Made by a program: the position numbers and the translations under genes. From Pseudomonas fluorescens (GTDB taxonomy: Bacteria; Pseudomonadota; Gammaproteobacteria; Pseudomonadales; Pseudomonadaceae): a stretch of 64,000 nucleotides of DNA. The notes beneath the pieces were generated by a model. That model made no database searches. It was not told the DNA's origin and saw only the letters and a list, made by a program, of their open reading frames with translations. Shown here in pieces: positions 1-9,177 of the stretch (position 1 is the stretch's first letter; each line of letters opens with the position of its first letter). The DNA is taken from NCBI RefSeq assembly GCF_000802965.1, contig NZ_JSAK01000013.1, forward strand, positions 62,001 to 126,000, written 5' to 3'.

Positions 1-1704
1 GTGAACGGTGCAGCCGTGCAGTATTTCTGGCCGGACAATCCTTGGTGGGCCAACGCGGCGACGCCATTTTTCATCGGTTGCGCAGGGCTGTTCGGCAGTC
101 AGTTTGCCCGCAGTTTCTTGCAGACGGCTATGCACAGTCGCCGTCTGGATTGGGTGCTTCTGGCGTTGGTAGTGTTCAGCGCAGTCGTGGTTGGTTTGTC
201 GTTGATGACCAGTTACGCCCTGGCCCTGCGCTTGGCCACGGCGCTGGCGCTGACCTTCACGGTGGTGATTTTTGCCGCGGGCATTTTTGCCTGGCTGCGT
301 GGCCTGCGAGTGGCGCGGTATTTCATCATTGCCTGGTCGGCGTTCTTGCTGGGCGGCATCATCAATACGCTCATGGTCCTGGGTTATCTGCCGAACGTTT
401 TCCTCACCATGTATTCCAGTCAAATCGGCTCGGCCATCGAAGTGGCTTTGCTGTCCCTGGCACTGGCCGACCGCATCAACGCCATGCGCGAGCAGCAGGC
501 GCAAACCCTGCTCGACGCCGGGCAAAAGCTTGAGGTGCTGAACCAGCAACTGGCGCGCAGTAACAAGCTCAAGGACGAATTTCTCGCCACCCTGACCCAC
601 GAATTGCGCACCCCCATGAACGGTGTGATCGGTTCATTGGAGCTGATGCAAACCGTCGATATGGACCCGGAGCTGGAGCAATACCAACAAACAGCCGCCG
701 GGTCGGCACGAGACATGATGCGCATGGTCAACGGCATTCTGACCCTGACCGAGTTGCAGGCCGGCAAGCTCAAGGCCGCCCCATCGACCTTCAGCCTGCG
801 CGGTGTGGTCGAGGCATTGCGCGTGCAGTTCGACGGCAATGCGGCGAGCAAGTCGCTGGACTTCAAGGTCGACGTGGCGCCGGGTGTCCCGGATCGCCTG
901 CACGGCGACAGCGCCAAGTTGGCGCAATGCCTCGAATGCCTGTTGGACAACGCCATCAAGTTCACCCGGATTGGCGGGTTGGCGCTGCGAGTGAGCGGGA
1001 AAGCGCTGGATAACGAGCGCATGGCGTTGTCCTTTGCGGTGATCGACACGGGCATCGGGTTCACCGATCTGGGGGAGGCGACGATGTATCAGCGGTTCTT
1101 CCAGCTCGACGGTTCGATGACCCGCGAGTACGGCGGACTGGGTGTCGGCCTGGCGATCTGTCGACAGTTGGTGGAGTTGCTAGGCGGGCGCCTGACGCAC
1201 CGTTCGGAGCCCGGGAGTGGCAGCCGCTTTCAACTCGATGTGGAATTCGATTTGCCAGTGCTGGAGCGTCCGCCGGTGCCCCTGATGGCTGGCGACTTTA
1301 CGCGGCTGCGACTGCCGCAGGATTGCACTGTGTTGCTGGTGGATGAAAACAGCATCAATCAGTTGGTGATGCGCGGCATGTTGCTCAAGCTCGGTTTTCG
1401 GGTGCGCACCGCTGACAGTGGCGCCGCCGCGCTCGATTGCTTGCAGCGTGAAACCTTTGATGCGGTGCTGCTCGACTGTCAGTCGCAGTCATCGGACGGG
1501 GCGTCGGTCTGCTGCCAGATCCGCGCCTTGCCGGGCTGCGCGGACTTGCCCTTGTTCATGATTGCCCAGGGCACTGATCGAGAGCGCTGCCCGACCGGCG
1601 CGCTGATTGATCACCTGAGCAAACCGGTGAAATTCGAGGATTTGCAGGCGGCGCTCTATCGTCGCGTACTCTGCTCGCAACAAGGCGAAAGCGCCGACAG
1701 TTAG
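1..1704 (+). CDS. 7TM-type hybrid sensor histidine kinase, 5'-truncated by the window
   Basis: The reading frame is open from the first base, so the true start lies upstream. About six membrane segments (residues 15-165) look like the 7TMR-DISM sensor module, followed by a short coiled coil. The kinase core follows: H-box HELRTP near residue 200, N-box LLDNAIKFT near 316, then DTGIGF and GLGVGLAIC. A C-terminal receiver starts near 441. The receiver keeps its acidic pair (VDEN), phospho-acceptor Asp (LLDC, about 490) and Lys (SKP). The usual Met-Pro after the acceptor is replaced by Ser-Gln, and the conserved Thr position appears to be Gly in MIAQGT. It probably autophosphorylates at the inner membrane and passes phosphate through a phosphorelay. 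The signal and partner are not visible. It resembles the RetS/LadS class in architecture only. Confidence 0.85.
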   Translation: MNGAAVQYFWPDNPWWANAATPFFIGCAGLFGSQFARSFLQTAMHSRRLDWVLLALVVFSAVVVGLSLMTSYALALRLATALALTFTVVIFAAGIFAWLRGLRVARYFIIAWSAFLLGGIINTLMVLGYLPNVFLTMYSSQIGSAIEVALLSLALADRINAMREQQAQTLLDAGQKLEVLNQQLARSNKLKDEFLATLTHELRTPMNGVIGSLELMQTVDMDPELEQYQQTAAGSARDMMRMVNGILTLTELQAGKLKAAPSTFSLRGVVEALRVQFDGNAASKSLDFKVDVAPGVPDRLHGDSAKLAQCLECLLDNAIKFTRIGGLALRVSGKALDNERMALSFAVIDTGIGFTDLGEATMYQRFFQLDGSMTREYGGLGVGLAICRQLVELLGGRLTHRSEPGSGSRFQLDVEFDLPVLERPPVPLMAGDFTRLRLPQDCTVLLVDENSINQLVMRGMLLKLGFRVRTADSGAAALDCLQRETFDAVLLDCQSQSSDGASVCCQIRALPGCADLPLFMIAQGTDRERCPTGALIDHLSKPVKFEDLQAALYRRVLCSQQGESADS

Positions 1705-1778
1705 GCAGATATGACACTTTGATCGGCCGGGGGGCGGTGCTTAACTGAAATCCCTTGGCTGACCAAAGGAGCCCCGTC

Positions 1779-3428
1779 ATGAACCTGCATCAGTTCGCCG
1801 AAACCCACGAAGTCACCAACCAGCCGCCGTCACTGGATGGTGCCAACCTGTATCGCATCGACTTGCCGCTGCAGGAATGGTCGCGGCGTTTCGGGGCCGG
1901 TTGGGCCGAATCGCGGATCGATGCTTATGGTGCGCTGGCCGGCGGGCCGTTGATGGCAGCGGGGTTTCTGGCCAATCAGAACAAACCGCTGTTCAGCAGT
2001 CACGACCGCTATGGCCACCGTATCGACCTGGTGGAGTTTCACCCGGCCTATCACGAACTGATGCGCACGGCGGTCGAGCACGGTTTGACCTCGTTGCCCT
2101 GGGCGCATCTGCAGGACGGCGCCCACGTCGCCCGCGCCTCCATGACTTATTTGCACAGTCAGGCGGAAGCCGGCAGCGGCTGCCCGTTGACCATGACCTT
2201 CGCCAGTGTCCCCGCGCTGCGCCTGCAACCGGATTTGGCGGATAAATGGCTGCCGAAAGTCCTCAGCACCGAATACGACTCGCGCAACGTCGGCATGGCG
2301 CACAAGGCCGGTGTCACCATCGGCATGGCGATGACCGAGAAACAGGGCGGCACCGACGTGCGGGCCAACACCACCAAGGCGTATCCGGTGGGTGCCAGCG
2401 GTCCCGGCCAGGCTTACGAACTGGTGGGGCACAAGTGGTTCTGTTCGGCGCCGATGTGCGATGCCTTCCTGACCCTGGCACAGACCGACAAGGGACTGAC
2501 CTGCTTCCTGTTGCCGCGCCATCGCCCGGACGACACGCGCAATCAGTTCTACATCCAGCGCCTGAAAAACAAACTCGGCAACTGCTCCAACGCGTCCAGC
2601 GAAGTGGAGTTTCGTGGCGCGTTGGCGTGGATGGTCGGTGAAGAGGGGCGTGGCGTTCCGACCATCATCGAAATGGTGGCGATGACCCGTTTCGATTGCA
2701 TGGTCGGTTCCAGTTCCCTGATGCGCCAAGCGCTGACCCAGGCCAGCCATCACTGCGCTCACCGCTCGGTCGGCGGCAAGTTGCTCAGTGAACAATCCTT
2801 GATGCAAAACGTATTGGCGGACCTGGCGCTGGAGAGCGAAGCGGCGCTGGCGTTGAGTCTGCGCATGGGCCGGGCGCTGGACCATCTGGACGATTCGCAG
2901 GAAGCCAAATTCGCCCGACTTGTCACGGCGGTGGGCAAGTACTGGATCTGCAAACGGGCGCCGGCCATGATCAACGAAGCGGCGGAATGCATGGGCGGTG
3001 CCGGTTATGTCGAAGACAGCATCCTGCCGCGCCTCTACCGCGAGGCGCCGGTCAACTCGACGTGGGAAGGCTCCGGCAACGTGCAGTGTCTCGATGTACT
3101 GCGCGCCCTGTCGAAGGAGCCGGGCGTGCTGGATGCGTTGTTCAGCGAATTGGGCGATGGACATGGCGACAAGCGACTGGCTGCGCACATCAGCCAATTG
3201 CAGGTCGCTTTCAAGGACACCAGCGACATTCAATATCGCGCCCGGCAGTTGACCGAAGACATTGCGTTGGGGCTGCAGGCCAAGCTGTTGCTGGAAGCGG
3301 GGAATACGGCGGTCAGTGATGCTTTTATCGCCAGTCGTCTGAACGGCGGCGGTCGGGTCTATGGTGCGTTGCCGCGGGGGCTGGATGTGGAGGCCATAGT
3401 CGCCCGTTCGACGCCTCAAGGTTTCTAA
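1779..3428 (+). CDS. aidB: AidB-like acyl-CoA dehydrogenase (DNA alkylation response family)
   Basis: A 549-residue FAD acyl-CoA dehydrogenase. The length and unusual N-terminal extension match AidB rather than the 380-residue catabolic enzymes. Visible family features are the FAD-binding EKQGGTD stretch, NKLGNCSNASSEVEF, and the C-terminal MGGAGYVEDS and EGSGNVQ motifs (about residue 430). AidB proteins bind DNA and have weak isovaleryl-CoA dehydrogenase activity, and E. coli AidB belongs to the adaptive response. The ATG at 1779 is chosen because AAAGGAG sits 7 bases upstream. An in-frame TTG at 1755 lies before that site. The gene is followed directly by a palindromic repeat with a T-run that can terminate transcription. 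No ada gene is adjacent. Confidence 0.82.
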   Translation: MNLHQFAETHEVTNQPPSLDGANLYRIDLPLQEWSRRFGAGWAESRIDAYGALAGGPLMAAGFLANQNKPLFSSHDRYGHRIDLVEFHPAYHELMRTAVEHGLTSLPWAHLQDGAHVARASMTYLHSQAEAGSGCPLTMTFASVPALRLQPDLADKWLPKVLSTEYDSRNVGMAHKAGVTIGMAMTEKQGGTDVRANTTKAYPVGASGPGQAYELVGHKWFCSAPMCDAFLTLAQTDKGLTCFLLPRHRPDDTRNQFYIQRLKNKLGNCSNASSEVEFRGALAWMVGEEGRGVPTIIEMVAMTRFDCMVGSSSLMRQALTQASHHCAHRSVGGKLLSEQSLMQNVLADLALESEAALALSLRMGRALDHLDDSQEAKFARLVTAVGKYWICKRAPAMINEAAECMGGAGYVEDSILPRLYREAPVNSTWEGSGNVQCLDVLRALSKEPGVLDALFSELGDGHGDKRLAAHISQLQVAFKDTSDIQYRARQLTEDIALGLQAKLLLEAGNTAVSDAFIASRLNGGGRVYGALPRGLDVEAIVARSTPQGF

Positions 3429-3455
3429 TTAGGTACATTCAAACACTGCATGAAC

Positions 3456-3554
3456 CTGTGGGAGCGGGCTTGCCCGCGATGGCGGTGTATCAGTCAACAA
3501 ATATGTCGATTGATACACCCTCATCGCGGGCAAGCCCGCTCCCACAGTTTTTTT
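3456..3554 (+). repeat. Inverted REP pair acting as terminator after aidB
   Basis: Two arms of the CTGTGGGAGCGGGCTTGCCC class face each other (3456-3480 and 3523-3547). The inner spacer also pairs (GTGTATCA with TGATACAC), giving one long hairpin followed by seven T. The same class recurs at 34162-34253. Confidence 0.85.
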
Positions 3555-3615
3555 GGTGTGTTCAGTATTTTGTACCTGCATGCCACTGTTCCCGTGAAGC
3601 GACGATGCAGGCAAG

Positions 3616-5115
3616 ATGAAGGTCTGCAAGTCAGAACACAGGATGCTGATCGTGACCGAAGCTTTTATTGTCGTTCAAACCGCCGAGCAAGCCGTGGATC
3701 GGCTTGCACTCTTGCACAATCGTGCAACCACAGCGCTCAATCAGGCGCTCAAGCGTTACCTCAAGGATCGAGTTGAGCCGGACGCCGAGCAGCGTGCGTT
3801 GTTTCGTTATCCCGAATTGCGCCTGACCTACCATTGCCATGGCGAAGTCCCGCAGACCACCCGCGCCTACGCCAAGGTCCAGTTGCCGGGCACCTACAGC
3901 GTCACCGTCACCCATCCATCGGCTTTCCGTAAATACCTGCTGGAACAGCTGGTGCCGTTGATGCACGACTTCACCGTGACCGTCGAAGTCGGTGTCAGCC
4001 AGCAGAACATTCCTTATCCGTACGTGGTCGAGCAGGGCGATGAGCTGGCCGGCTCCGGCGTGACCGCTGCCGTGCTGGCGCGGGTGTTCCCAAGTACCGA
4101 CCTTTCGGCGGCGACCGATGGCATCGCCGATGGCCTGTACGATTGGGAAAACACCGATCCGCTGCCGCTGGCGCTGTTTGACGCCGCGCGTGTGGATTTC
4201 TCCCTGCGCCGCTTGGTGCATTACACCGGCAGCGACTGGCGGCATGTGCAGCCGTGGATTCTGCTGACCAACTACCACCGTTACGTCGACCAGTTCATCG
4301 TCCATGGCCTGGAACAACTGCGCAGCGATCCGCGTTTCGTGCGCATGGTGTTGCCGGGCAACGTGATCATCGAAAAGAGCATGGACCACGGCGAAGCCTC
4401 GGCGATTGCCGCGGGCGTGGTCTGGCACCGCTACCAGATGCCGGCCTATCACCTGATCGCCACCGACGGCCACGGCGTGACGCTGGTGAACATCGGCGTC
4501 GGCCCGTCCAACGCCAAGAACATCACCGACCACCTGGCCGTGCTGCGTCCGCATTGCTGGCTGATGATCGGGCACTGCGGCGGCTTGCGTCAGTCCCAGA
4601 CCATCGGCGATTACGTGCTCGCGCATGCTTACATGCGTCGCGACGGGATTCTTGATCGCGTGGTGCCGCCGAACATTCCGATCCCGGCCCTGGCCGAAGT
4701 GCAGATGGCCTTGCAGCAAGCGGCGGCCAACATCACCGGCGAGAAGGGCGATGAGCTGAAGAAACGCCTGCGTACCGGCACCGTGTTGACCTACGATGAC
4801 CGTAACTGGGAACTGCGTTGGGCCCAGGAGCGGCCGTTGATCAACCTGTCTCGCGCCGTGGCGGTGGACATGGAAAGCGGCACGATTGCAGCGCAAGGCT
4901 ATCGCTTGCGCGTGCCCTACGGCACGTTGCTCTGCGTTTCGGACAAGCCGCTGCACAGCGAGATCAAGTTGCCGGGTTCGGCCAACGCGTTTTATGAGCG
5001 TGCGGTCAGCCAGCACTTGAAGATCGGTATCGAGGCGGTGGATCTGCTGCGTACCGAGCTCAACTCTCTGCACTCGCGCAAACTGCGCAGCTTCGACGAG
5101 CCGCCGTTCCGCTAA
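3616..5115 (+). CDS. amn: AMP nucleosidase
   Basis: Hydrolyses AMP to adenine and ribose 5-phosphate in the cytoplasm, lowering adenylate and feeding purine salvage. The 499-residue product matches the family length. The N-terminal AMP-nucleosidase domain (about 20-180) contains LFRYPELRLTY and TTRAYAKVQ. The C-terminal phosphorylase fold contains IGHCGGLR (about 318), the active-site VAVDMESG and LCVSDKP. Three starts are possible: ATG 3616, ATG 3643 and GTG 3652. Only GTG 3652 has an AGGA at a good distance, and family members usually begin close to the TAEQAVDRL segment, so the true protein may be about 12 residues shorter. It stands alone between a REP terminator and rluE. Confidence 0.93.
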   Translation: MKVCKSEHRMLIVTEAFIVVQTAEQAVDRLALLHNRATTALNQALKRYLKDRVEPDAEQRALFRYPELRLTYHCHGEVPQTTRAYAKVQLPGTYSVTVTHPSAFRKYLLEQLVPLMHDFTVTVEVGVSQQNIPYPYVVEQGDELAGSGVTAAVLARVFPSTDLSAATDGIADGLYDWENTDPLPLALFDAARVDFSLRRLVHYTGSDWRHVQPWILLTNYHRYVDQFIVHGLEQLRSDPRFVRMVLPGNVIIEKSMDHGEASAIAAGVVWHRYQMPAYHLIATDGHGVTLVNIGVGPSNAKNITDHLAVLRPHCWLMIGHCGGLRQSQTIGDYVLAHAYMRRDGILDRVVPPNIPIPALAEVQMALQQAAANITGEKGDELKKRLRTGTVLTYDDRNWELRWAQERPLINLSRAVAVDMESGTIAAQGYRLRVPYGTLLCVSDKPLHSEIKLPGSANAFYERAVSQHLKIGIEAVDLLRTELNSLHSRKLRSFDEPPFR

Positions 5116-5186
5116 CGGTTGTCATGGTCATTTGGCGGTCGGGGCACTAGCATTAGCAGCCCTGATCGCTAGATGTTCTCTCTGCC

Positions 5187-5822
5187 ATGTCCCGTCCCCA
5201 ACGTCCCGTTTCCCGCCGCCCTGGCGCGAAGCCAACCCCTTCAGCCCCGCGTCGTGTCGCCAAGGCACCACCGGCGGAGCCGAAACTGATCCTGTTCAAC
5301 AAGCCGTTCGACGTGCTGACGCAATTCAGCGACGGCGAAGGGCGCGCGACGCTCAAGGATTACATCGAGATTCCCGGGATCTACCCGGCAGGACGACTGG
5401 ACCGCGACAGCGAAGGCTTGCTGCTGCTGACCAACGACGGCCAGCTTCAGGCACGCATCGCCGACCCGAAACATAAACTGGCCAAGACTTATTGGGTGCA
5501 GGTAGAAGGCGAACCGAGCGCCGAGCAATTGCAGCGTTTGCGCGATGGCGTGGAGTTGAACGACGGCATGACCTTGCCCGCCGAGGCGCGGCAACTGGAT
5601 GAGCCGGAGCTGTGGCCACGCAACCCGCCGGTACGCTTTCGCAAAAGCGTGCCGACCAGTTGGCTGGAGTTGGTGATTCGCGAGGGCCGTAATCGGCAGG
5701 TGCGGCGCATGACGGCGGCGGTCGGGCTGCCGACATTGCGGCTGGTACGGGTCAGGATCGGCGACTGGACAATCGAAGGGCTCGATCAGGGCCAGTGGAA
5801 AGAAGTGCCGGCGCGCTTATAA
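5187..5822 (+). CDS. rluE: 23S rRNA pseudouridine synthase, RluE type
   Basis: A member of the RsuA/RluE family of stand-alone pseudouridine synthases; RluE converts U2457 of 23S rRNA. The 211-residue protein has a basic, Pro/Ala-rich N-terminal tail (1-30). The catalytic block [17 protein letters not shown] (Asp near residue 72) follows, then the RsuA-family [11 protein letters not shown] motif near 170. There is no S4 domain, as expected for RluE rather than RsuA or RluB. Its last 6 bases overlap the end of the convergent DUF2788 gene. Confidence 0.9.
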   Translation: MSRPQRPVSRRPGAKPTPSAPRRVAKAPPAEPKLILFNKPFDVLTQFSDGEGRATLKDYIEIPGIYPAGRLDRDSEGLLLLTNDGQLQARIADPKHKLAKTYWVQVEGEPSAEQLQRLRDGVELNDGMTLPAEARQLDEPELWPRNPPVRFRKSVPTSWLELVIREGRNRQVRRMTAAVGLPTLRLVRVRIGDWTIEGLDQGQWKEVPARL

Positions 5823-6026
5823 AGTGCCGGACTCGATCAGGCCGATCACCACGCTCTTGATCACGAATGCGGCCACGCCGAGGCCCAGCACGAAGAACAG
5901 AATGAACGAGCCAAAGCGCCCGGCCTTGGACTTCTTCGCCAGATCCCAGACGATGAAACCCATGAAAATGATCAGGATGCTGACCAGTCCGGTCATCATC
6001 CACTCTTCGAAAACTGCAGGATCCAT
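5817..6026 (-). CDS. DUF2788 small two-helix membrane protein
   Basis: A 69-residue protein with two predicted membrane helices (about 10-28 and 40-62) joined by a basic loop [10 protein letters not shown]. The size and N-terminus ([10 protein letters not shown]) fit the DUF2788 family found next to rluE in pseudomonads. Function is unknown. It is transcribed toward rluE and overlaps it by 6 bases, with a repeat pair upstream. Confidence 0.8.
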   Translation of the reverse strand: MDPAVFEEWMMTGLVSILIIFMGFIVWDLAKKSKAGRFGSFILFFVLGLGVAAFVIKSVVIGLIESGTL

Positions 6027-6120
6027 TGAACATCTCCAGCGCGGACGAGGCTAAAAGGGCGCGGGGAGTATACGCCTCGCAGGTTGCGCGAAGTATTGAC
6101 CTGCGGCAGTGTGTCGCAGC

Positions 6121-6253
6121 TGTGGCGAGGGAGCTTGCTCCCGCCGGGGCGCGGAGCGGCCCTGAAATCTGCAATCGAGTTATCTCAGGCACACCGCATG
6201 TATCGGGCCTGCGACTGCTTCGCAGCCGAGCGGGAGCAAGCTCCCTCGCCACA
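6121..6253. repeat. Inverted REP pair, GTGGCGAGGGAGCTTGCTCC class
   Basis: TGTGGCGAGGGAGCTTGCTCCCG at 6121 is mirrored by its complement ending at 6253, with about 90 bases between the arms. Relatives lie at 28424, 45300 and 60797. It separates two minus-strand genes. Confidence 0.8.
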
Positions 6254-6272
6254 GTCAGCCCCACACCCTCTA

Positions 6273-6752
6273 TCAGCTGCGCAAATGAGTTAAAGGCAGT
6301 TCAGTACTGTTCAGAACCTGGTTCAACACAAAACTCGAACGCACGCTGGTCACGCCTTCAATCCGTGTCAGATGCCCCAGCAGCAATTTCTGATAGTGAT
6401 CCATGTCCGGCACCACCACCTTGAGCTGGTAGTCGGCATCCATCCCGGTCACCAGGCTGCATTCCAACACCTGCGGCAACGTGCGAATCGCCGCTTCGAA
6501 ATTCTCGAATCGCTCCGGGGTGTGTCGATCCATGCCGATCAGCACGTAAGCGGTCAGGCTCAGGCCGAGCATCTTGCGGTCGAGCAGGGCGACCTGGCGG
6601 GAGATGTAGCCGTCGTCTTCCAGTTGTTTGACTCGACGTGAGCAGGGCGAAGGGGACAGGCCGATGCGTTCGGCCAGCTCCTGGTTGGAGATGCGCGCAT
6701 CGCGCTGCAATTCAGCCAAAATGCTCAGGTCGTAACGGTCGAGTTTGCTCAT
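6273..6752 (-). CDS. Lrp/AsnC family transcriptional regulator
   Basis: A 159-residue regulator with an N-terminal winged helix (about 3-60; LQRDARISNQELAERIGLS, then the recognition stretch PCSRRVKQLE). A C-terminal RAM/AsnC ligand-binding domain follows (ECSLVTGMDADYQLKVVV). The ATG at 6752 is preferred to the TTG one codon upstream. It begins at the edge of a 430-base intergenic region and so may control itself. It is not the DadR type, whose N-terminus differs. The effector is unknown. Confidence 0.9.
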   Translation of the reverse strand: MSKLDRYDLSILAELQRDARISNQELAERIGLSPSPCSRRVKQLEDDGYISRQVALLDRKMLGLSLTAYVLIGMDRHTPERFENFEAAIRTLPQVLECSLVTGMDADYQLKVVVPDMDHYQKLLLGHLTRIEGVTSVRSSFVLNQVLNSTELPLTHLRS

Positions 6753-7187
6753 CAAACGGTCCCTTGTCGTAACTATTGCGACAGATTATCTATCCAGGGT
6801 TAAAAATTGCGCAAGTGATGTTTATTTCAGCAATCTTCGCAATCCTCTGCCAGCGCCTCGAGCTTATTCTTATCACCAGAATCACTGCTCGGACAAACAG
6901 TCCAGTGCGACTCGCCCAATCAGGCCAGTCGCGGCCACCACCCCCACCGGGGATGCGCAGGCCCCCGAGCTACACACTGTCCAGAAGACGGCGTGAGGTG
7001 AGCCGACGTCAAAAGCGTCGAGCACGGACGAAGTTCTCAAGGGGAGGCCGACGGGTCTCCCCTTTTCTTTGCCTGGAATTTGACCTCCGGCCTCAATAAA
7101 TAAGTTTCGCGACTGATAACCTGTTGCAGAACCGGCCTGTGCTTTCCAAGTCTTACCTACAGGCCCTAACCCTCAGTGAGGAAAAGC
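6753..7187. other. Intergenic region with terminator and possible small RNA
   Basis: This 435-base gap holds the Lrp promoter side (AT-rich 6770-6880) and, further right, GC-rich sequence with short hairpins that ends in a Rho-independent terminator at 7039-7067 on the plus strand. No protein-coding gene precedes that terminator on this strand, so a short plus-strand RNA starting around 6870-6900 is possible. I see no convincing reading frame. Confidence 0.35.
7039..7070 (+). terminator. Rho-independent terminator
   Basis: The eight-base stem AAGGGGAG (7039-7046) pairs with CTCCCCTT (7057-7064) across a 10-base loop, followed by a TTCTTT tract. It lies upstream of the DUF6515 gene with no plus-strand gene before it. 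Confidence 0.7.
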
Positions 7188-8258
7188 ATGAAGTCGCGCA
7201 TCTGGCGTTTGGCCGGTGTTGGTTTGCTGTGTGTCAGTGTCACTGCGCAATCGTTCGCCGATGAGCCGCAGAACCGGGGTCCCGACGGCGGGCAGCACGG
7301 GGAGGGCGGCCATCAGGGCAACAATAATCAAGGCCATGGCGGCAACAATCAGCCGCACCAGCAGAATGGCCAGCAACAGAATCAGCCGCACCAGCAGAAC
7401 AACGACGTCATTCGTGGCGACAACAGTCGCCAGTTCGAGCACAACGGCCAGAATCAGAACAATGGCCAGCACCCGCCTCGTCAACAGCCAGACTTCAACA
7501 GCCCGGTTCGGTCGCCACCGCCACCCCCACAACTGCCAGCCAATGACTTACCGATCCAGCCGCGGCCCGATGCCGTGCGCCAGACCCAGCCGCCGCAGCG
7601 TGGTTACTATCAGGACGTGCCCCGTCGTAACGATAACAACCAGCACTGGAACGGCTACATCGGCGCGCCGTCGAGTAACAATCAATGGCAAGGCCGCCCA
7701 AGCGGGCATGGCAATGGTTGGGGCCCAGGCCCGCAATATCGCCCGGGGCACGTGATCGATCGCTTCCCGGACCGCGAATACCGCGTGCCTTACCGTGGCA
7801 TGGACTATTTCTATTCCGGCGGTTACTGGTATCGCCCGCTGGGGCCACGCTATGTGGTGGTCGAACCACCGCGCGGAATTCGCGTTCGCTACTTGCCGGA
7901 TTACGCCGAACAAGTCTTGATCGGCGGGTCGGTGTTGTTCCTGGCGGCGGGTTCGTATTACGCCTACCAAGAGAGCACCCAGGATTACGTCGTGGTCGAG
8001 CCGCCGGTGGGCAACCTGCAAGCGCAACAGCCGCCGCAAGCTGCCAGCAACGGTTATGACGTGGAAGCGTATCCGGCCAACGGTCAGTCTCAGGAACAGG
8101 TCAATCAGGACGGTTTCGAGTGCTATCAATACGCGGTGCAACAGAGTGGTTTCGACCCGCGAACCGCGACCTATCAGCCGGACCCTTCGGTGGTGCAGAA
8201 CTATCGCCAGGCCCAGGGCAACTGCCTGAGCAGTCGCGGCTATCAGGTAAGTTTCTGA
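7188..8258 (+). CDS. DUF6515 family secreted/envelope protein
   Basis: A 356-residue protein with a signal peptide (about 1-24, cut near SFADE). Residues 25-110 are an extremely Gln/Asn/His/Gly-rich low-complexity stretch with repeated PHQQN units. The DUF6515 core follows (about 195-270; YFYSGGYWYRPLGPRYVVVEPPRG, then a hydrophobic LIGGSVLFLAAGSYYAY segment). The C-terminal part has two Cys and a Tyr-rich CYQYAVQQSGFDP motif. The ATG at 7188 is preceded by GTGAGGAAA, so the in-frame GTG at 7176 is probably ribosome-binding sequence. Function is unknown, and it is probably periplasmic or membrane-anchored. Its 3' end overlaps the convergent fieF gene by 16 bases. Confidence 0.8.
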   Translation: MKSRIWRLAGVGLLCVSVTAQSFADEPQNRGPDGGQHGEGGHQGNNNQGHGGNNQPHQQNGQQQNQPHQQNNDVIRGDNSRQFEHNGQNQNNGQHPPRQQPDFNSPVRSPPPPPQLPANDLPIQPRPDAVRQTQPPQRGYYQDVPRRNDNNQHWNGYIGAPSSNNQWQGRPSGHGNGWGPGPQYRPGHVIDRFPDREYRVPYRGMDYFYSGGYWYRPLGPRYVVVEPPRGIRVRYLPDYAEQVLIGGSVLFLAAGSYYAYQESTQDYVVVEPPVGNLQAQQPPQAASNGYDVEAYPANGQSQEQVNQDGFECYQYAVQQSGFDPRTATYQPDPSVVQNYRQAQGNCLSSRGYQVSF

Positions 8259-9148
8259 GCCTTGGCGGCTTTCACCACTTCCTGCGGGTCGGCGTGCACC
8301 AGCACTTCGGCTCGCGGATAAGCGGCATGGATCGCATCGGCGGCTTGATCGCTGATGCCGTGGGCGACTGACAAGGTCAATTCCCCCGGCAGTTCCAGGT
8401 GCAACTGCACAAACCACTGATTGCCGGAAATCCGCGTACGCAAATCATGCGCACCCAAGACACCCGGCACACTGCACGCCAGTTCCAGCATGTGCTGGCT
8501 GACGTCCGGCGGCAGCTCTTCATCCATCAACACCGCAAAGCTTTCCCGGGCGATTGTGATTGCGCTCCAGAGGATGTACGCGGCAATGCCCAAGCCGAAC
8601 CAGGCGTCGACCTGATGCCAGCCGAATCCGGCCAATACCAGCGCCACCAGAATACTGCCGTTAAGCAGCATGTCCGAGCGGTAATGCAGGGAGTCGGCGC
8701 GCACCGCGTTGGAGCCAGTGGCCTTGACCACCCGATGTTGCAACATCAGCAGTGCCAAAGTCAGGCCCAGGGAAAACACGATCACCCCGATGCTGATCCA
8801 CGGCGCGCCCACCGGTTCCGGATGCTTGAGTCGGTCGAAGGCCTGCAACGCAATCAGCACCGCACTGCCACCAATGAACAACGCCTGCGCCATGCCAGCC
8901 AGCGATTCGGCCTTGCCATGCCCGTAGCGATGATCGTCATCGGCCGGGCGCAGGGCGTAGTGCACCGCCAGCAGGTTGAGCAGCGCTGTGACGCCGTCGA
9001 GTGTCGAGTCGGTCAACCCGGCGAGCATGCTCACCGAACCGCTCAGCCACCAGGCGATGGCTTTGGCGATGATCAGCGCGCAGGCCACCGCCACCGAGGC
9101 ACGGGTCGCCAGCCGCAGCAGGCGGGCGTGTTCAACGCTTGAGATCAT
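8243..9148 (-). CDS. fieF: Cation diffusion facilitator, FieF/YiiP type
   Basis: A 301-residue proton-coupled divalent metal exporter (Zn/Fe/Cd) of the inner membrane. Six membrane helices span about 15-210. Metal-site residues are visible in TDSTLDG (helix 2, about 46-52) and HYRSDMLLN (helix 5), and the loop DDDHRYGHGKAE has the family's site-B pattern. A cytoplasmic ferredoxin-like domain completes the protein (about 215-290). It is convergent with the DUF6515 gene and upstream of the lipoprotein gene's 3' end. Confidence 0.92.
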   Translation of the reverse strand: MISSVEHARLLRLATRASVAVACALIIAKAIAWWLSGSVSMLAGLTDSTLDGVTALLNLLAVHYALRPADDDHRYGHGKAESLAGMAQALFIGGSAVLIALQAFDRLKHPEPVGAPWISIGVIVFSLGLTLALLMLQHRVVKATGSNAVRADSLHYRSDMLLNGSILVALVLAGFGWHQVDAWFGLGIAAYILWSAITIARESFAVLMDEELPPDVSQHMLELACSVPGVLGAHDLRTRISGNQWFVQLHLELPGELTLSVAHGISDQAADAIHAAYPRAEVLVHADPQEVVKAAKAQKLT

Positions 9149-9177
9149 GGGTGCGGATGTTCCTTGTCGTGCCCCGA

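Noticed and set aside
1830-3419. 529-residue open frame on the minus strand opposite aidB
   Set aside because: It mirrors the high-GC codon pattern of aidB, has no domain, start signal or hydrophobic pattern, and aidB is clearly coding. Similar long shadows opposite amn, hrpB, quiC and cioA were dropped for the same reason.
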